A program made the translations under genes and the position numbers. 64,000 nt of DNA, from NCBI RefSeq assembly GCF_002368035.1, contig NZ_AP018222.1, positions 1,247,107 through 1,311,106 of the forward strand. The letters are read 5' to 3'. Position 1 is the first letter of the stretch; every line of letters begins with the position of its first letter. The notes below the pieces were generated by a model. The model had not been told where the DNA came from and ran no database searches. It saw only the letters and a program-made list of their open reading frames with translations. The DNA comes from Nostoc linckia NIES-25 (GTDB lineage: Bacteria; Cyanobacteriota; Cyanobacteriia; Cyanobacteriales; Nostocaceae). Positions 25,543-34,453 of this stretch are shown here, piece by piece.

Positions 25543-25931
25543 AGTAAAAAAAATGAAATACGTTTGCTTTGAGCGAGGCACCTACCAGAAAATAAGTAAT
25601 GTGATATGAGTAGTTGGATATTTTGATTTGGAAGTTCCTGGGCTATTGCTTCTGGTGAGTGCGGATTTGTTATTGTATCCGCTTTTCCCTGTTCTTTGTA
25701 AGCCTGTAGTCTCCCGGAAAATACTTGACTAACCTTAGTGCTAAACTGTAGCCTCAAACTACCCCGATCGCTGCCTATAGGAACATGGGATAATTTAAAA
25801 TAACCCTTATTTCTAGGTCTTTTTGCGTATATTTAGTCAAAATTGAGTCAAAAAAGTAAATTAATTAACTTATGATTACTAGGACATATGATAATTCACA
25901 TTTCGATGAAAGTACTAACGGGGTTGTGGTA

Positions 25932-26996
25932 ATGGTCGAGCCATACAGCCAAAAACAACAAATACAGCAAGTTGTTTACCGGATTTTAGACGCTAATTTA
26001 GACCGCGCTCGTGAAGGCTTGCGAATTATTGAGGAATGGTGTCGCTTTGGATTGAATAATGCTCAGTTGGCTCTTGAATGTAAGCGCTTGCGCCAAGAAG
26101 TAGCCAAATGGCATACCCCCGAATTGCGGGCGGCGCGAGATACACCAGGCGATCCTGGGACTGAGTTAACCCATCCTCAGGAGGAAGAACGAGCTAGTAT
26201 AAAATCGGTGTTGCAGGCTAACTTTTGTCGGATAGAAGAAGCGTTGCGAGTGCTGGAAGAATATGGCAAACTTTACCACCAAAGTATGGCTAAAGCTTGT
26301 AAGCAAATGCGTTATCAAGTTTACACCCTAGAAAGTAATTTAATGGGTTATCAGCGCCATCAATTGTTATGGCGATCGCGTTTGTATCTTGTTACTTCCC
26401 CTAGTGAAAATTTATTCAGCGCTGTGGAAGCTGCACTCAAAGGTGGATTAACCCTCGTACAGTACCGTGAGAAAAGCGCTGATGATTCTTTGCGTCTAGA
26501 ACAAGCCAGGAAATTGCGGCAGTTATGCCACATTTACGGCGCTTTATTTATCGTTAACGATCGCGTAGATTTAGCTTTAGCCGTCGATGCTGATGGAGTG
26601 CATCTAGGACAAAAAGATATGTCTATCAGCGTTGCTCGGCAACTACTCGGTTCCCAGCGCATCATAGGTCTGTCTACCACAAATCCGGAAGAAATGCAAC
26701 GTGCAATTGCTGAAGGTGTAGATTACATTGGCGTGGGGCCAGTTTATGAAACTCCCACGAAAGTGGGTAAGGCAGCAACAGGCTTAGAATATGTCAGCCA
26801 TGCAGCGAAAAATTGTTCAATTCCCTGGTTTGCTATTGGGGGAATAGATGCAAATAATATTAATGATGTCATCGATGCAGGAGCCGAACGCGTCGCAGTA
26901 GTGCGATCGCTCATGCAAGCTGAACAGCCTACCCTAGTAACCCAATATTTGCTTTCCCAACTCAATCGTATTAAACCAGAAGTAATTAGTAATTAG
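25932..26996 (+). CDS. thiE: thiamine-phosphate synthase (long cyanobacterial form)
   Basis: 354 residues from ATG 25932 (MVEPYSQK); an upstream ATG at 25872 would add 20 residues of poor-quality sequence. The N-terminal half (about 1-160) is a helical domain with the conserved ILDANLDRAREGLRIIEEW and IEEALRVLEEYGK segments. It precedes the ThiE barrel in many cyanobacteria. The catalytic barrel begins RLYLVTSP and shows TLVQYREKSADD, FIVNDRVDLALAVDADGVHLG (pyrimidine/diphosphate site), VDYIGVGPVYETPTK and WFAIGGIDANN. It joins hydroxymethylpyrimidine diphosphate and thiazole phosphate to thiamine phosphate. thiS follows on the same strand after a repeat. No TPP-riboswitch core was recognised upstream. 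Confidence 0.93.
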   Translation: MVEPYSQKQQIQQVVYRILDANLDRAREGLRIIEEWCRFGLNNAQLALECKRLRQEVAKWHTPELRAARDTPGDPGTELTHPQEEERASIKSVLQANFCRIEEALRVLEEYGKLYHQSMAKACKQMRYQVYTLESNLMGYQRHQLLWRSRLYLVTSPSENLFSAVEAALKGGLTLVQYREKSADDSLRLEQARKLRQLCHIYGALFIVNDRVDLALAVDADGVHLGQKDMSISVARQLLGSQRIIGLSTTNPEEMQRAIAEGVDYIGVGPVYETPTKVGKAATGLEYVSHAAKNCSIPWFAIGGIDANNINDVIDAGAERVAVVRSLMQAEQPTLVTQYLLSQLNRIKPEVISN

Positions 26997-27100
26997 TCAA
27001 AACCCTTCGGGTAGGGAAAAGGGAAAAGGGAAAAAGTTAAAGGTAAAAGGGTGAATCTTACCTTTGCCCCTTGCCCTTTGCCCTTTTCCCCTAGTCCCCA
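26997..27100. repeat. dispersed GGGAAAAGG palindromic repeat between thiE and thiS
   Basis: CAAAACCCTTCGGGTAGGG leads into GGGAAAAGGG arms and a pyrimidine-rich return arm. It is followed by tandem CCCCAAT/CCCCAGT heptamers up to about 27140. It is the reverse complement of the copy at 13978-14073. Confidence 0.7.
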
Positions 27101-27147
27101 ATCCCCAATCCCCAATCCCCAGTCCCCAGTCCCCAATCTCCAAATTT

Positions 27148-27360
27148 ATGTCTAATGAGATTACGGTTGAGATAAATGGTGAAAGCCGTAGCTGTTTGTC
27201 TGAAAGCCTTTTACCTGATTTACTACAACAGTTGGGTTTCAATCCTCGTTTAGTGGCGGTGGAGTATAACGGCGAAATTTTACACCGCCAGTTTTGGCCA
27301 GAAACAAAAGTGCGATCGGGCGATCGCCTAGAAGTAGTTACTATTGTTGGTGGTGGTTAA
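27148..27360 (+). CDS. thiS: sulfur carrier protein ThiS
   Basis: A 70-residue ubiquitin-like protein. The chosen ATG (MSNEITVEING) starts the beta-grasp fold; upstream frame is heptamer-repeat sequence. It ends VVTIVGGG, giving the required C-terminal Gly-Gly that is adenylated and thiocarboxylated to donate sulfur for the thiamine thiazole. Conserved features include the PRLVAVEYNGEI helix-strand unit and SGDRLEVV. It follows thiE directly, so the two form a thiamine unit. Confidence 0.93.
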   Translation: MSNEITVEINGESRSCLSESLLPDLLQQLGFNPRLVAVEYNGEILHRQFWPETKVRSGDRLEVVTIVGGG

Positions 27361-27474
27361 TTAGTTTGGGCCAGTAAAGGTAAACAAGTACAAAACTTTT
27401 GCCGTTATCTCGATCGATAGTTTATGCAAGATAAACATCAAAATTAAAATTTGTAAAACTCACTTTATTTGACT

Positions 27475-27525
27475 AAAAAACTTGCCTTAGGAATATCACA
27501 CCCTAAGGCAAGCTAAATCTATAGT
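27475..27525 (-). terminator. intrinsic terminator of the pnt operon, possibly bidirectional
   Basis: An 11-bp stem CTTGCCTTAGG / CCTAAGGCAAG (27481-27511). On the minus strand it is followed by a run of six T, a classical intrinsic terminator for pntB. On the plus strand a T-rich stretch also follows, so it may end thiE-thiS transcription too. Confidence 0.8.
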
Positions 27526-27577
27526 TATTTTTTTCGTTTGCCTCTTGTCTGCGAGATGCTTTACGAACGTGGTTCGT

Positions 27578-28984
27578 TTACAGTTGCTTCACTTCTGAAA
27601 CCAACTTCGACACCATATCTTTGGCGCTACCAAAGAGCATCGTAGTTTTATCTTTGTAGAACAGCTCATTATCTACACCAGCAAAACCCGTACTCATACC
27701 GCGCTTAATCACAATTGTCTGCTTTGCCCGATCTACTTCCAAAATCGGCATACCATAAATCGGGCTATTTGCATCACTCCGGGCCGCAGGATTTACCACA
27801 TCATTTGCCCCAATTACTAAAGCCACATCAGCTTGTTCAAACTGGGGATTAATATCATCCATGTCGTACAACTGCGTATAAGGCACATTTGCCTCAGCCA
27901 ACAACACATTCATGTGCCCCGGCATTCTTCCAGCGACGGGGTGAATGGCATACTTGACATCTACGCCCATCCGTTCTAGTTGATCTGACAATTCGCGGAC
28001 GCTATGTTGTGCTTGGGCAACTGCCATCCCATAACCAGGTACAATTACCACGGAACGAGCGTATCCCAACATCATCGCGCCTTCTTCGGGATCGATACTG
28101 CGGACAGTTTGATCGATCGCACTACCACCACCAGCACCACCGCCAGAAGTAGAACCCGTACCAAAAGCGCTGAACAGCACGCTGAAGAGGGAGCGGTTCA
28201 TTGCCTTACACATAATTTCGGTGAGGATTAACCCAGAAGCTCCCACCAACGCCCCAGCGATGATTAACATATTGTTCATCACCACAAAACCAGCAGCAGC
28301 CGCCGCTACACCTGACAAGGAGTTCAACAGCGAAATTACCACCGGCATATCGCCACCACCAATGGGGATGACGAACATCACACCCAGCACCAAGGAAACA
28401 GCAACTACTCCCAAGAATATGGGTAGGCTATCTGGTGTGATAATTAAGTAAACACTGCCAGCTACGTAAGCAGCCAGAAGCACCAAGTTAAATGGTTGCT
28501 GGAATGGAAATGTAATCGGAGAACCGCTGATTAAACCTTGCAATTTGGCGAAGGCGAGAAAACTACCCGTAAAGGTAACGCCACCGATTAACACATCCAG
28601 CAGCATGGAAATGTTCACATCTAGGGGTACGGGTGCGCCGGAATCCAATAACCGCCAGAATTCGGCAACGGCAACTAAAGCCGAAGCTGCACCGCCCAAA
28701 CCGTTGAGTAAACCCACCATTTGGGGCATTTCCGTCATTTGGACTTTGTAGGCAACGATCGCACCAATACCCGATCCGATTGCCAAGCCTAACAAAATCA
28801 TTTCATAGTTCAACACATGCCGATCCAGCATTGTTGCCACAATCGCCAGCAGCATCCCCACCGCTGCGATGACATTACCGTTCCGTGCTGTCGCTGGCGA
28901 ACCCAGCTTTTTCAAACCAAAAATGAATAAGGATGCAGCGACTAAATATGTCAGCTGAATGCCAGTTGGTAAAAAGTCGCTCAC
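27578..28984 (-). CDS. pntB: NAD(P) transhydrogenase subunit beta
   Basis: A 468-residue membrane subunit of proton-translocating transhydrogenase, which moves hydride between NADH and NADP+ using the proton gradient. The first about 270 residues hold roughly nine hydrophobic helices (LTYLVAASLFIFGLKKL, VISLLNSLSGVAAAAAGF). The C-terminal domain III binds NADP(H): VIVPGYGMAVAQAQHSV (Rossmann loop), HPVAGRMPGHMNVLLAEA, ALVIGANDVVNPAA and KRGMSTGFAGVDN. Its start overlaps the stop of pntA2 by 4 bases, so translation is coupled. A terminator follows. Confidence 0.95.
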   Translation of the reverse strand: MSDFLPTGIQLTYLVAASLFIFGLKKLGSPATARNGNVIAAVGMLLAIVATMLDRHVLNYEMILLGLAIGSGIGAIVAYKVQMTEMPQMVGLLNGLGGAASALVAVAEFWRLLDSGAPVPLDVNISMLLDVLIGGVTFTGSFLAFAKLQGLISGSPITFPFQQPFNLVLLAAYVAGSVYLIITPDSLPIFLGVVAVSLVLGVMFVIPIGGGDMPVVISLLNSLSGVAAAAAGFVVMNNMLIIAGALVGASGLILTEIMCKAMNRSLFSVLFSAFGTGSTSGGGAGGGSAIDQTVRSIDPEEGAMMLGYARSVVIVPGYGMAVAQAQHSVRELSDQLERMGVDVKYAIHPVAGRMPGHMNVLLAEANVPYTQLYDMDDINPQFEQADVALVIGANDVVNPAARSDANSPIYGMPILEVDRAKQTIVIKRGMSTGFAGVDNELFYKDKTTMLFGSAKDMVSKLVSEVKQL

Positions 28985-29274
28985 GCCTTAATCTCCTTTT
29001 TCTTGAACATAAGCAGCATTCTGTCTGTGACTAGAAACCCACCGACAACGTTGACTGTAGCCAGTATCACAGCAATTAAACCGAGAATCACTGACACGCT
29101 AGTTTCTCTAGCACCTGAGGCCACAATTGCCCCAAGTACCGAAATGCCAGAAATTGCGTTTGAGCCTGACATTAAAGGTGTGTGTAGCGTCGGTGGTATT
29201 TTGTTGATGACTTCAAAGCCGATAAAAGACGCCAGAACAAATACAAACAAAGCAGCAAGTAACGCCTCTGTCAT
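28981..29274 (-). CDS. pntA2: NAD(P) transhydrogenase subunit alpha, membrane part
   Basis: A 97-residue protein equal to the C-terminal membrane portion of single-chain PntA. It has about three hydrophobic helices, with the family sequence PLMSGSNAISGISVLGAI and a basic KKKEIKA end. Splitting alpha into a soluble and a membrane protein is normal in cyanobacteria and many other bacteria. It sits between pntA1 and pntB and overlaps pntB by 4 bases. Its AGGAG-like ribosome binding site lies close upstream. Confidence 0.93.
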   Translation of the reverse strand: MTEALLAALFVFVLASFIGFEVINKIPPTLHTPLMSGSNAISGISVLGAIVASGARETSVSVILGLIAVILATVNVVGGFLVTDRMLLMFKKKEIKA

Positions 29275-29382
29275 GAAATAAAACTCCTTTTGTAAATGGA
29301 ATGAGGAGTGCTGAGTTAGGAGTTAGGAGTTAGGAGTTAAGAATTATTCTCCCCATCTCCCCATCTCCCGACTCCCCAGTCC

Positions 29383-30558
29383 CTAATTAACCGCCGGTTC
29401 TTGAGTATTCAAAGCTTGTAGCGCCTCACGCACTCGTTGATTGCGAATTTCACCTGCGTGGGTAACGCAAGCTGCCTCAACGATGTCGTCGCCAAAGTCC
29501 ACTTGCAAAGCTTTCTCTTTGTTAATCAACAGTTGGATTAACGATGTCACGTTCTTGGCATACAATTGGCTGGCGTGGACTGGCATCGAGGATGGTAAAT
29601 TGATGGGGCCGATGATTGTGACGCCATTCCAGACAATATCTTTGCCGGGTTCGGTGCAAGCGCAGTTACCACCCTGTTCGGCAGCTAAATCTACAATTAC
29701 TGAACCGGGTTTCATCTGTGCCACCATTTCTTCTGTCACGAGTCGTGGTGCTTTTTTGCCGGGTACTTGAGCAGTGGTAATCACCACATCGGCATTTTTC
29801 ACGTGTTCGGTGACAACTTCTTGGGTACGTTGTTTGCTAGCCTCAGAAATTTCTTTGGCGTAACCACCTGCGGCGACGGTTTCTTCTTCGAGTTTGACTT
29901 CGACGAATTTTGCCCCTAAGCTTTGCACTTCTTCTTTCACAGCCGGACGAATATCGAAGGCTTCTACCACTGCTCCCAAGCGCCTAGCGGTGGCGATCGC
30001 TTGCAATCCAGCCACGCCAGCACCCATAATAAATACTTTCGCTGGAGCGATGGTGCCTGCGGCTGTTGTCAGCATCGGGAAATATTTTGGTAATGCAGCT
30101 GCGGCAATCAATACTGCCTTGTAACCTGCTAATGAAGCTTGCGAAGACAAAGCATCCATACTTTGCGCCCTGGTGGTACGGGGAATCATTTCCATACTCA
30201 AGGCTGTGACTTTGCGATTTGCCAATTGCTGCGCCACCACAGGATTTCCTAAAGGATTCAGGAAGCTAACTAATACAGCTCCTTCCTTTAACAAATCAAC
30301 TTCTGAACGTCCATCTTCTCGTTCTTGGGGTGGGCTGACTTTGAGCAAAATGTCTGCTTCGCTCCATAATTTGACAGAATCGCTAATAATTTTGGCTCCT
30401 GCTGCTTCATAAGCAGGATCGCTAAAAAAGGATCGCTCTCCTGCACCCGATTCCACCCAAACTTCTAAACCTTGCTTTACCAATCGGGCAACAATGTCAG
30501 GAATTAATGCCACACGACGTTCGCAAACTTCAATTTCTTTAGCAACTGCTATTCTCAT
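29383..30558 (-). CDS. pntA1: NAD(P) transhydrogenase subunit alpha, NAD-binding part
   Basis: 391 residues from ATG 30558 (MRIAVAKEIEVCERRVALIP), chosen because AGGAG lies 6 bases upstream. This is domain I, which binds NAD(H) on the cytoplasmic side: VFIMGAGVAGLQAIATARRL is the dinucleotide-binding loop, followed by AFDIRPAVKEEVQS, and TAQVPGKKAPRLVTEE with VIVDLAAEQGGNC. It resembles alanine dehydrogenase, as expected. It leads the three-gene operon; the 108-base gap to pntA2 holds heptamer repeats. Confidence 0.95.
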   Translation of the reverse strand: MRIAVAKEIEVCERRVALIPDIVARLVKQGLEVWVESGAGERSFFSDPAYEAAGAKIISDSVKLWSEADILLKVSPPQEREDGRSEVDLLKEGAVLVSFLNPLGNPVVAQQLANRKVTALSMEMIPRTTRAQSMDALSSQASLAGYKAVLIAAAALPKYFPMLTTAAGTIAPAKVFIMGAGVAGLQAIATARRLGAVVEAFDIRPAVKEEVQSLGAKFVEVKLEEETVAAGGYAKEISEASKQRTQEVVTEHVKNADVVITTAQVPGKKAPRLVTEEMVAQMKPGSVIVDLAAEQGGNCACTEPGKDIVWNGVTIIGPINLPSSMPVHASQLYAKNVTSLIQLLINKEKALQVDFGDDIVEAACVTHAGEIRNQRVREALQALNTQEPAVN

Positions 30559-31318
30559 GAAATCTCCTGAAGATAAATACTTAATCTCTGCCAAGTAAGT
30601 GATCGCTCAGATGAGGGATATTTCGCACTTTTAATACTGAGGCAGGAACATCAGCCATGACTTTTTCTAGTAGATTGAACCTTGAATCTTTCCTCTCCCA
30701 CTCTTCGTTCTCCGCGCAAAGCCTCACTTTGCGGCTTGCAGATGTTACATTTTCAGATATTTGCAAATAGGGTTACGTATTGCACATGCTAAGTTAATTC
30801 CCAAATTTTGCATCTTTATCTTCAGCTTATTTTCGGGATTCAGAAATTGGCTATATCCTTTCTTATAGAGTAATATTGACCAAATTTTGGAAGCTTGATA
30901 ATTTTCAAATCAAATTTTAATAATTCCAACTTTCGTTCAAGCTTATTTTAATCAATTTATCTCAAGTTCACTGGCGATCGCTAATCATACGGCTCAATTT
31001 TTATAACAAAAATCTTAAATTTAGATACACTTATACATATTCGGAAACACAATCTCATCTCAACTATGTTTTCATTTAGTTCCAAATTTGACTAACCTAG
31101 CAATCAAACCAAGTCTCTGTAAGAATAATGAAGTGAATTGATTTAAAGTTAAATATCTGACTAAGCAAAATTACTTTTAGCTAAAAGTCACCAAAAATGG
31201 CACTTTTTTTCCTATTCAACGTCTATTGTCAGGAAGTCCGTAGTAAAGTTTAGTAAAGAATACTAACATACAGTTATTTAGATAACAGAGTTTATATTTT
31301 GGTGGAGGGAGCTTAAAT
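30559..31318. other. 760-base AT-rich spacer between the pnt operon and the DUF2808 gene
   Basis: No supported gene, tRNA or repeat family was seen. It must contain the divergent promoters of pntA1 and the DUF2808 gene. The only ORF (30581-30766, minus) lacks any protein-like feature. Confidence 0.5.
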
Positions 31319-31831
31319 ATGCGACGTTTACTTTCTGCTTTAGCCGTAACTAGCTTTTTGCTAACTGGATTTCCAGTTGTGAGTTTGGCGCAAAGCTTAC
31401 CTGGATTTACGCTGTTTAGCGGTGTCAAAGGGGAAAATCAGCTGCCCTTCCGGTTAGATTTTGGCGGACAAAGCAATGGTTGGGATCGTTATAGATTGAG
31501 GATTCCAGGTCAAAGAATGAAATTGGCTGTTGCTCAATTTGCCATCACCTATCCTGATTATTACGAAGGAATTTTTGACCCCAAAAAAATTGAGGTACGA
31601 GTCAAAGGTAAATCAGTTAAGCTTTCTGAGGTCAAGTGGGACAAAGAAGGCAAACTAATTAGTATTTTTCCCGAAGAACCTGTACCAGCAGGTAGTGGAG
31701 TTGAGTTAGTTTTTTCTAACGTCAAAAACCCCTCCTTTGGTGGGATGTATTATTTCAATTGCCAAGTTCTCTCCCCTGGCGATGTGCCACTACTGCGATA
31801 CATGGGAACCTGGATTTTGAGTATCAGTTAA
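31319..31831 (+). CDS. exported DUF2808 protein
   Basis: A 170-residue protein with a clear signal peptide (MRRLLSALAVTSFLLTG, cleavage probably after SLA). The mature part matches DUF2808: YRLRIPGQRMKLAVAQFAIT, YPDYYEGIFDPKKIEVR, SIFPEEPVPAGSGVELVFSN and GMYYFNCQVLSPGD. The family is common in cyanobacteria, periplasmic or envelope-located and of unknown function. GGAGGGAG about 8 bases upstream supports the start. It is followed by heptamer and palindromic repeats that separate it from the rpmH cluster. Confidence 0.85.
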   Translation: MRRLLSALAVTSFLLTGFPVVSLAQSLPGFTLFSGVKGENQLPFRLDFGGQSNGWDRYRLRIPGQRMKLAVAQFAITYPDYYEGIFDPKKIEVRVKGKSVKLSEVKWDKEGKLISIFPEEPVPAGSGVELVFSNVKNPSFGGMYYFNCQVLSPGDVPLLRYMGTWILSIS

Positions 31832-31867
31832 TTTTGGGGAGTAGGGAGACACGGGAGAGACAGGAGA

Positions 31868-31940
31868 CAGGGGAAAAGGTTAAAGGTTAAAGGGAAAAGG
31901 AATAAATTTAACTTTTCCCCTTACCCCTTACCCCTTACCC
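31868..31940. repeat. dispersed GGGAAAAGG palindromic repeat
   Basis: GGGGAAAAGGTTAAAGG arm, AATAAATTTAAC centre and CCCCTTACCCCTTACCCC arm, followed by TGCCCAA/TGCCCCA heptamers to about 31975. It lies between the DUF2808 gene and rpmH. Confidence 0.7.
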
Positions 31941-32051
31941 CATGCCTAATGCCCAATGCCCAATGCCCCATTTCCTATTTCCCATTCCCTGTTAAAGTGA
32001 TAAAATTAGAGATTGTGAGTTTTTCTAAAAATCACCTAACAGGAGGATAGT

Positions 32052-32186
32052 ATGCAAAGAACACTGGGCGGGACTTGTCGCAAGAGAAAAAGAACCTCTG
32101 GTTTTCGCGCTCGGATGCGGACACCAGATGGCAGAAATGTAATTAGGGCTAGAAGAAGAAAGGGGCGTCATCGTCTGAGCGTTTAG
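32052..32186 (+). CDS. rpmH: 50S ribosomal protein L34
   Basis: A 44-residue highly basic protein: it begins MQRTLGGTCRKRKRTSGFRA, contains RMRTPDGRNV and ends RRRKGRHRLSV, all typical of L34. A perfect AGGAGG lies at 32041-32046. It is followed 16 bases later by rnpA, the order found near the origin in many bacteria. Confidence 0.97.
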   Translation: MQRTLGGTCRKRKRTSGFRARMRTPDGRNVIRARRRKGRHRLSV

Positions 32187-32202
32187 GGCGTATAGAGTAT
32201 CT

Positions 32203-32625
32203 GTGGCTTTGCCCAAAGCGAATCGGTTAAAATCCCGAAAAGATTTCCAGGCAGTTTTCCGGGAAGGAATTCGGCGTCATGGCTCTTATTTAACATTGAG
32301 AGCCTTAAAACCTTTATCTTTAATAAATCCTTCTTTGGACGCCGCCACTGAGACTAAACAAGCAACTGACTCAGGGCATCTTGCCAGCACAAAAATTGGC
32401 ATTTCGATTAGCACAAAAGTCAGCAAAAGAGCAGTGGTTCGCAATCGGATAAAACGGCAAATTACTGCTGCTTTGTATGACTTACTCCCGAAATTGTCAC
32501 CAGGATGGCGTTTAGTGGTGGTTGTCAAACCTACAGCAGCAGAATCTAAGTGCGTAAGCCCACAATTTCTGCAAGAATTAGAGCAGTTGTTGGCACAAGC
32601 CGAGGTGTTCGATGGGCATTCGTGA
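32203..32625 (+). CDS. rnpA: ribonuclease P protein component
   Basis: A 140-residue protein starting at GTG 32203 (read MALPKANRLKSRKDF). It contains the RnpA fold: an N-terminal RLKSRKDFQAVFREG strand-helix, KIGISISTKVSKRAVVRNRIKRQI (the RNR signature helix that contacts RNase P RNA), then LSPGWRLVVVVKP. An insert of about 20 residues (LINPSLDAATETKQATDSGH) lies between them, as in other cyanobacteria. It binds RNase P RNA and helps 5' processing of pre-tRNA. It overlaps the next gene by 14 bases. Confidence 0.95.
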   Translation: MALPKANRLKSRKDFQAVFREGIRRHGSYLTLRALKPLSLINPSLDAATETKQATDSGHLASTKIGISISTKVSKRAVVRNRIKRQITAALYDLLPKLSPGWRLVVVVKPTAAESKCVSPQFLQELEQLLAQAEVFDGHS

Positions 32626-33004
32626 AGAAGTTTATTATGAAGGCGGCCCCCATGTTGGGGATCTAATTATAAACCTGCTAATTGGGCTAACCGTTGTTGG
32701 CATACCCTTGACAGTCGGGGCAATTGTCAGAGCATTATGGCTGCGCTTCCGCATCACCGATCGCCGAGTTACTGTAACAGGAGGTTGGCAAGGACGCGAT
32801 CGCACTGACGTAATTTACTCAGAAATTGTCAAAGTTGTCAAAGTCCCACGCGGCATAGGTCTTTGGGGAGATATGGTACTAACCCTGAAAAACGGCAGCC
32901 GTCTAGAACTGCGTGCGATTCCCAATTTTCGGGAAGTGTATGACTACATTAATGAAAAAATTGCTGCGAAAAATCCCCAATATAGCGCCACCGCTAATAA
33001 GTGA
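32612..33004 (+). CDS. bacterial PH-domain membrane protein
   Basis: A 130-residue protein with one hydrophobic hairpin (LIINLLIGLTVVGIPLTVGA) followed by a bacterial PH domain: WLRFRITDRRVTVTGGW, then YSEIVKVVKVPRGIGLWGDMV and LRAIPNFREVYDYI. It is the standard protein between rnpA and yidC in cyanobacteria. Function is unknown; a role in membrane protein or lipid handling is inferred from position. The ATG lies inside the 3' end of rnpA. Confidence 0.88.
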   Translation: MGIREEVYYEGGPHVGDLIINLLIGLTVVGIPLTVGAIVRALWLRFRITDRRVTVTGGWQGRDRTDVIYSEIVKVVKVPRGIGLWGDMVLTLKNGSRLELRAIPNFREVYDYINEKIAAKNPQYSATANK

Positions 33005-33232
33005 TGGGGAGATGGGGAGATGGGGAGATGGGGAGCAGAGGAGAATAATAACTCGAAACTCCCAACTCCTCACTCCTAACTCCTCACTCTTAACTCCTAA
33101 CTCAGCACTCCTAATGCCCCATGCTCAAAAAAATTGTGCGGCTATCCGTAGCAAAGGACAGTCGCACATAAGTCATGATTTAGATAAATTAGATTCAGTC
33201 AGTTTACAGTAACTCAGGTTAAATTCAGAATA

Positions 33233-34453
33233 ATGGATTTTGGTATCGGCTTTCTCTCGAACAACGTGATGCTGCCAATCATAGATTTTTTCTATGGAAT
33301 TTTTCCTAGCTATGGATTGGCGATCGTTGCTTTGACACTGATAGTCCGCTTTGCGCTCTATCCCCTGAGTGCTGGCTCAATTCGCAACATGCGGAAGATG
33401 CGAATTGTACAACCTCTGATGCAAAAGCGGATGGCAGAAATTAAAGAGCGCTTTAAAGACGATCCGCAAAAGCAGCAGGAAGAAATGGTCAATGTCCAAA
33501 AGGAATTTGGCAATCCTTTGGCTGGCTGTTTTCCATTGCTGATCCAAATGCCAGTTTTATTAGCGCTGTTCGCTACTTTGCGCGGTTCGCCTTTTGCAGG
33601 TGCGAACTACAGCGTTAACTTACAAGTCTTTCCCGCAGAACAAATCGAACAAATTCAACCGCAAGCCTTTGCCACTCCTCCTCAAAATATCTACATTGCT
33701 GATGGCGAACACGTTAAGGTAACTGCAATTCTTCCCAGCGGTAACAAACTTGCTGTGGGCGAACAAACCAAAATACAGTATCAGACCGTTGAAGGCAAAC
33801 CATTTCAGGTACTTTTAGCAGAACACCCAGACACTAAGCTGATCCCCGAATGGAAAATCACCAAAGGCGAAGAAAGGGTAAAAATTGATGCCCAAGGCAA
33901 TTTAGAAGCCTTGCAGCCTGGAGAAGTGACCATTCAAGGAACAATTCCTGGGCTAGCAGCCGATAAGGGATTTTTATTTATTGATGCTTTAGGTAGAGTT
34001 GGCGCACAAGATCCAGATGGCACAATCCACTGGGATATCGTCGCCATGATTGTCTTCTTTGGAATCAGCCTTTATGTTAGCCAAATGCTTTCCGGGCAAA
34101 ATTCCAGCGGTGGCAATCCGAACCAGGATACAGTTAACAAAATCACCCCAGTTATTTTTTCTGGAATGTTTTTGTTCTTCCCCCTACCAGCCGGGGTACT
34201 GATGTATATGGTGATTGGTAATATTTTCCAGACACTCCAAACCTACATTCTATCCCGCGAACCGTTACCAGAAGAATTGCAAAAAATCGTAGACGCTCAA
34301 GAAAAAGAAGTAGGCAAAGAACAAAAAGCATTGCCGTTTGAGCCGACAAGTTCCAAAAAAACTGAGGCGACAAGTTCTAAGAAAACTGAGCCAGCAAGTT
34401 CCAAAAAAACTGAGCCGAAAAGTTCTAAGAAAAAGGCTACAGGGGGCTCATGA
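33233..34453 (+). CDS. yidC: membrane protein insertase YidC/Oxa1/Alb3
   Basis: A 406-residue insertase with about five membrane helices: FPSYGLAIVALTLIVRFALYP carries the conserved positively charged groove residue, the cytoplasmic hairpin RKMRIVQPLMQKRMAEI follows, then LAGCFPLLIQMPVLLALFATL and, after a 150-residue lumenal insert, the last helices (VAMIVFFGISLYVSQML; FLFFPLPAGVLMYMVIGNIFQ). It inserts proteins into cytoplasmic and thylakoid membranes, including photosystem subunits. The tail has four Ser-Ser-Lys-Lys-Thr-Glu type repeats, a basic ribosome-binding-like extension. Its stop overlaps the start of jag (ATGA). Confidence 0.95.
   Translation: MDFGIGFLSNNVMLPIIDFFYGIFPSYGLAIVALTLIVRFALYPLSAGSIRNMRKMRIVQPLMQKRMAEIKERFKDDPQKQQEEMVNVQKEFGNPLAGCFPLLIQMPVLLALFATLRGSPFAGANYSVNLQVFPAEQIEQIQPQAFATPPQNIYIADGEHVKVTAILPSGNKLAVGEQTKIQYQTVEGKPFQVLLAEHPDTKLIPEWKITKGEERVKIDAQGNLEALQPGEVTIQGTIPGLAADKGFLFIDALGRVGAQDPDGTIHWDIVAMIVFFGISLYVSQMLSGQNSSGGNPNQDTVNKITPVIFSGMFLFFPLPAGVLMYMVIGNIFQTLQTYILSREPLPEELQKIVDAQEKEVGKEQKALPFEPTSSKKTEATSSKKTEPASSKKTEPKSSKKKATGGS

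Larger units (their letters stand above)
24375..25931. other. 1.5-kb intergenic region dominated by MITEs
   Basis: Holds two CAGGACTTACGC-family elements (24595-24809 and 25449-25542) and one palindrome (25006-25036). Short frames at 24569-24817 and 25479-25757 run through these elements. A 65-codon frame at 25104-25301 has no recognisable features. The thiE promoter should lie after about 25760. Confidence 0.6.

Noticed and set aside
25479..25757. 92-codon minus-strand ORF
   Set aside because: It begins at TTG and its last third runs through the MITE at 25449-25542. A decayed gene fragment cannot be excluded, but nothing supports a function.
25760..25931. Possible TPP riboswitch before thiE
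   Set aside because: The conserved CTGAGA-type THI-box core was not found in the leader.
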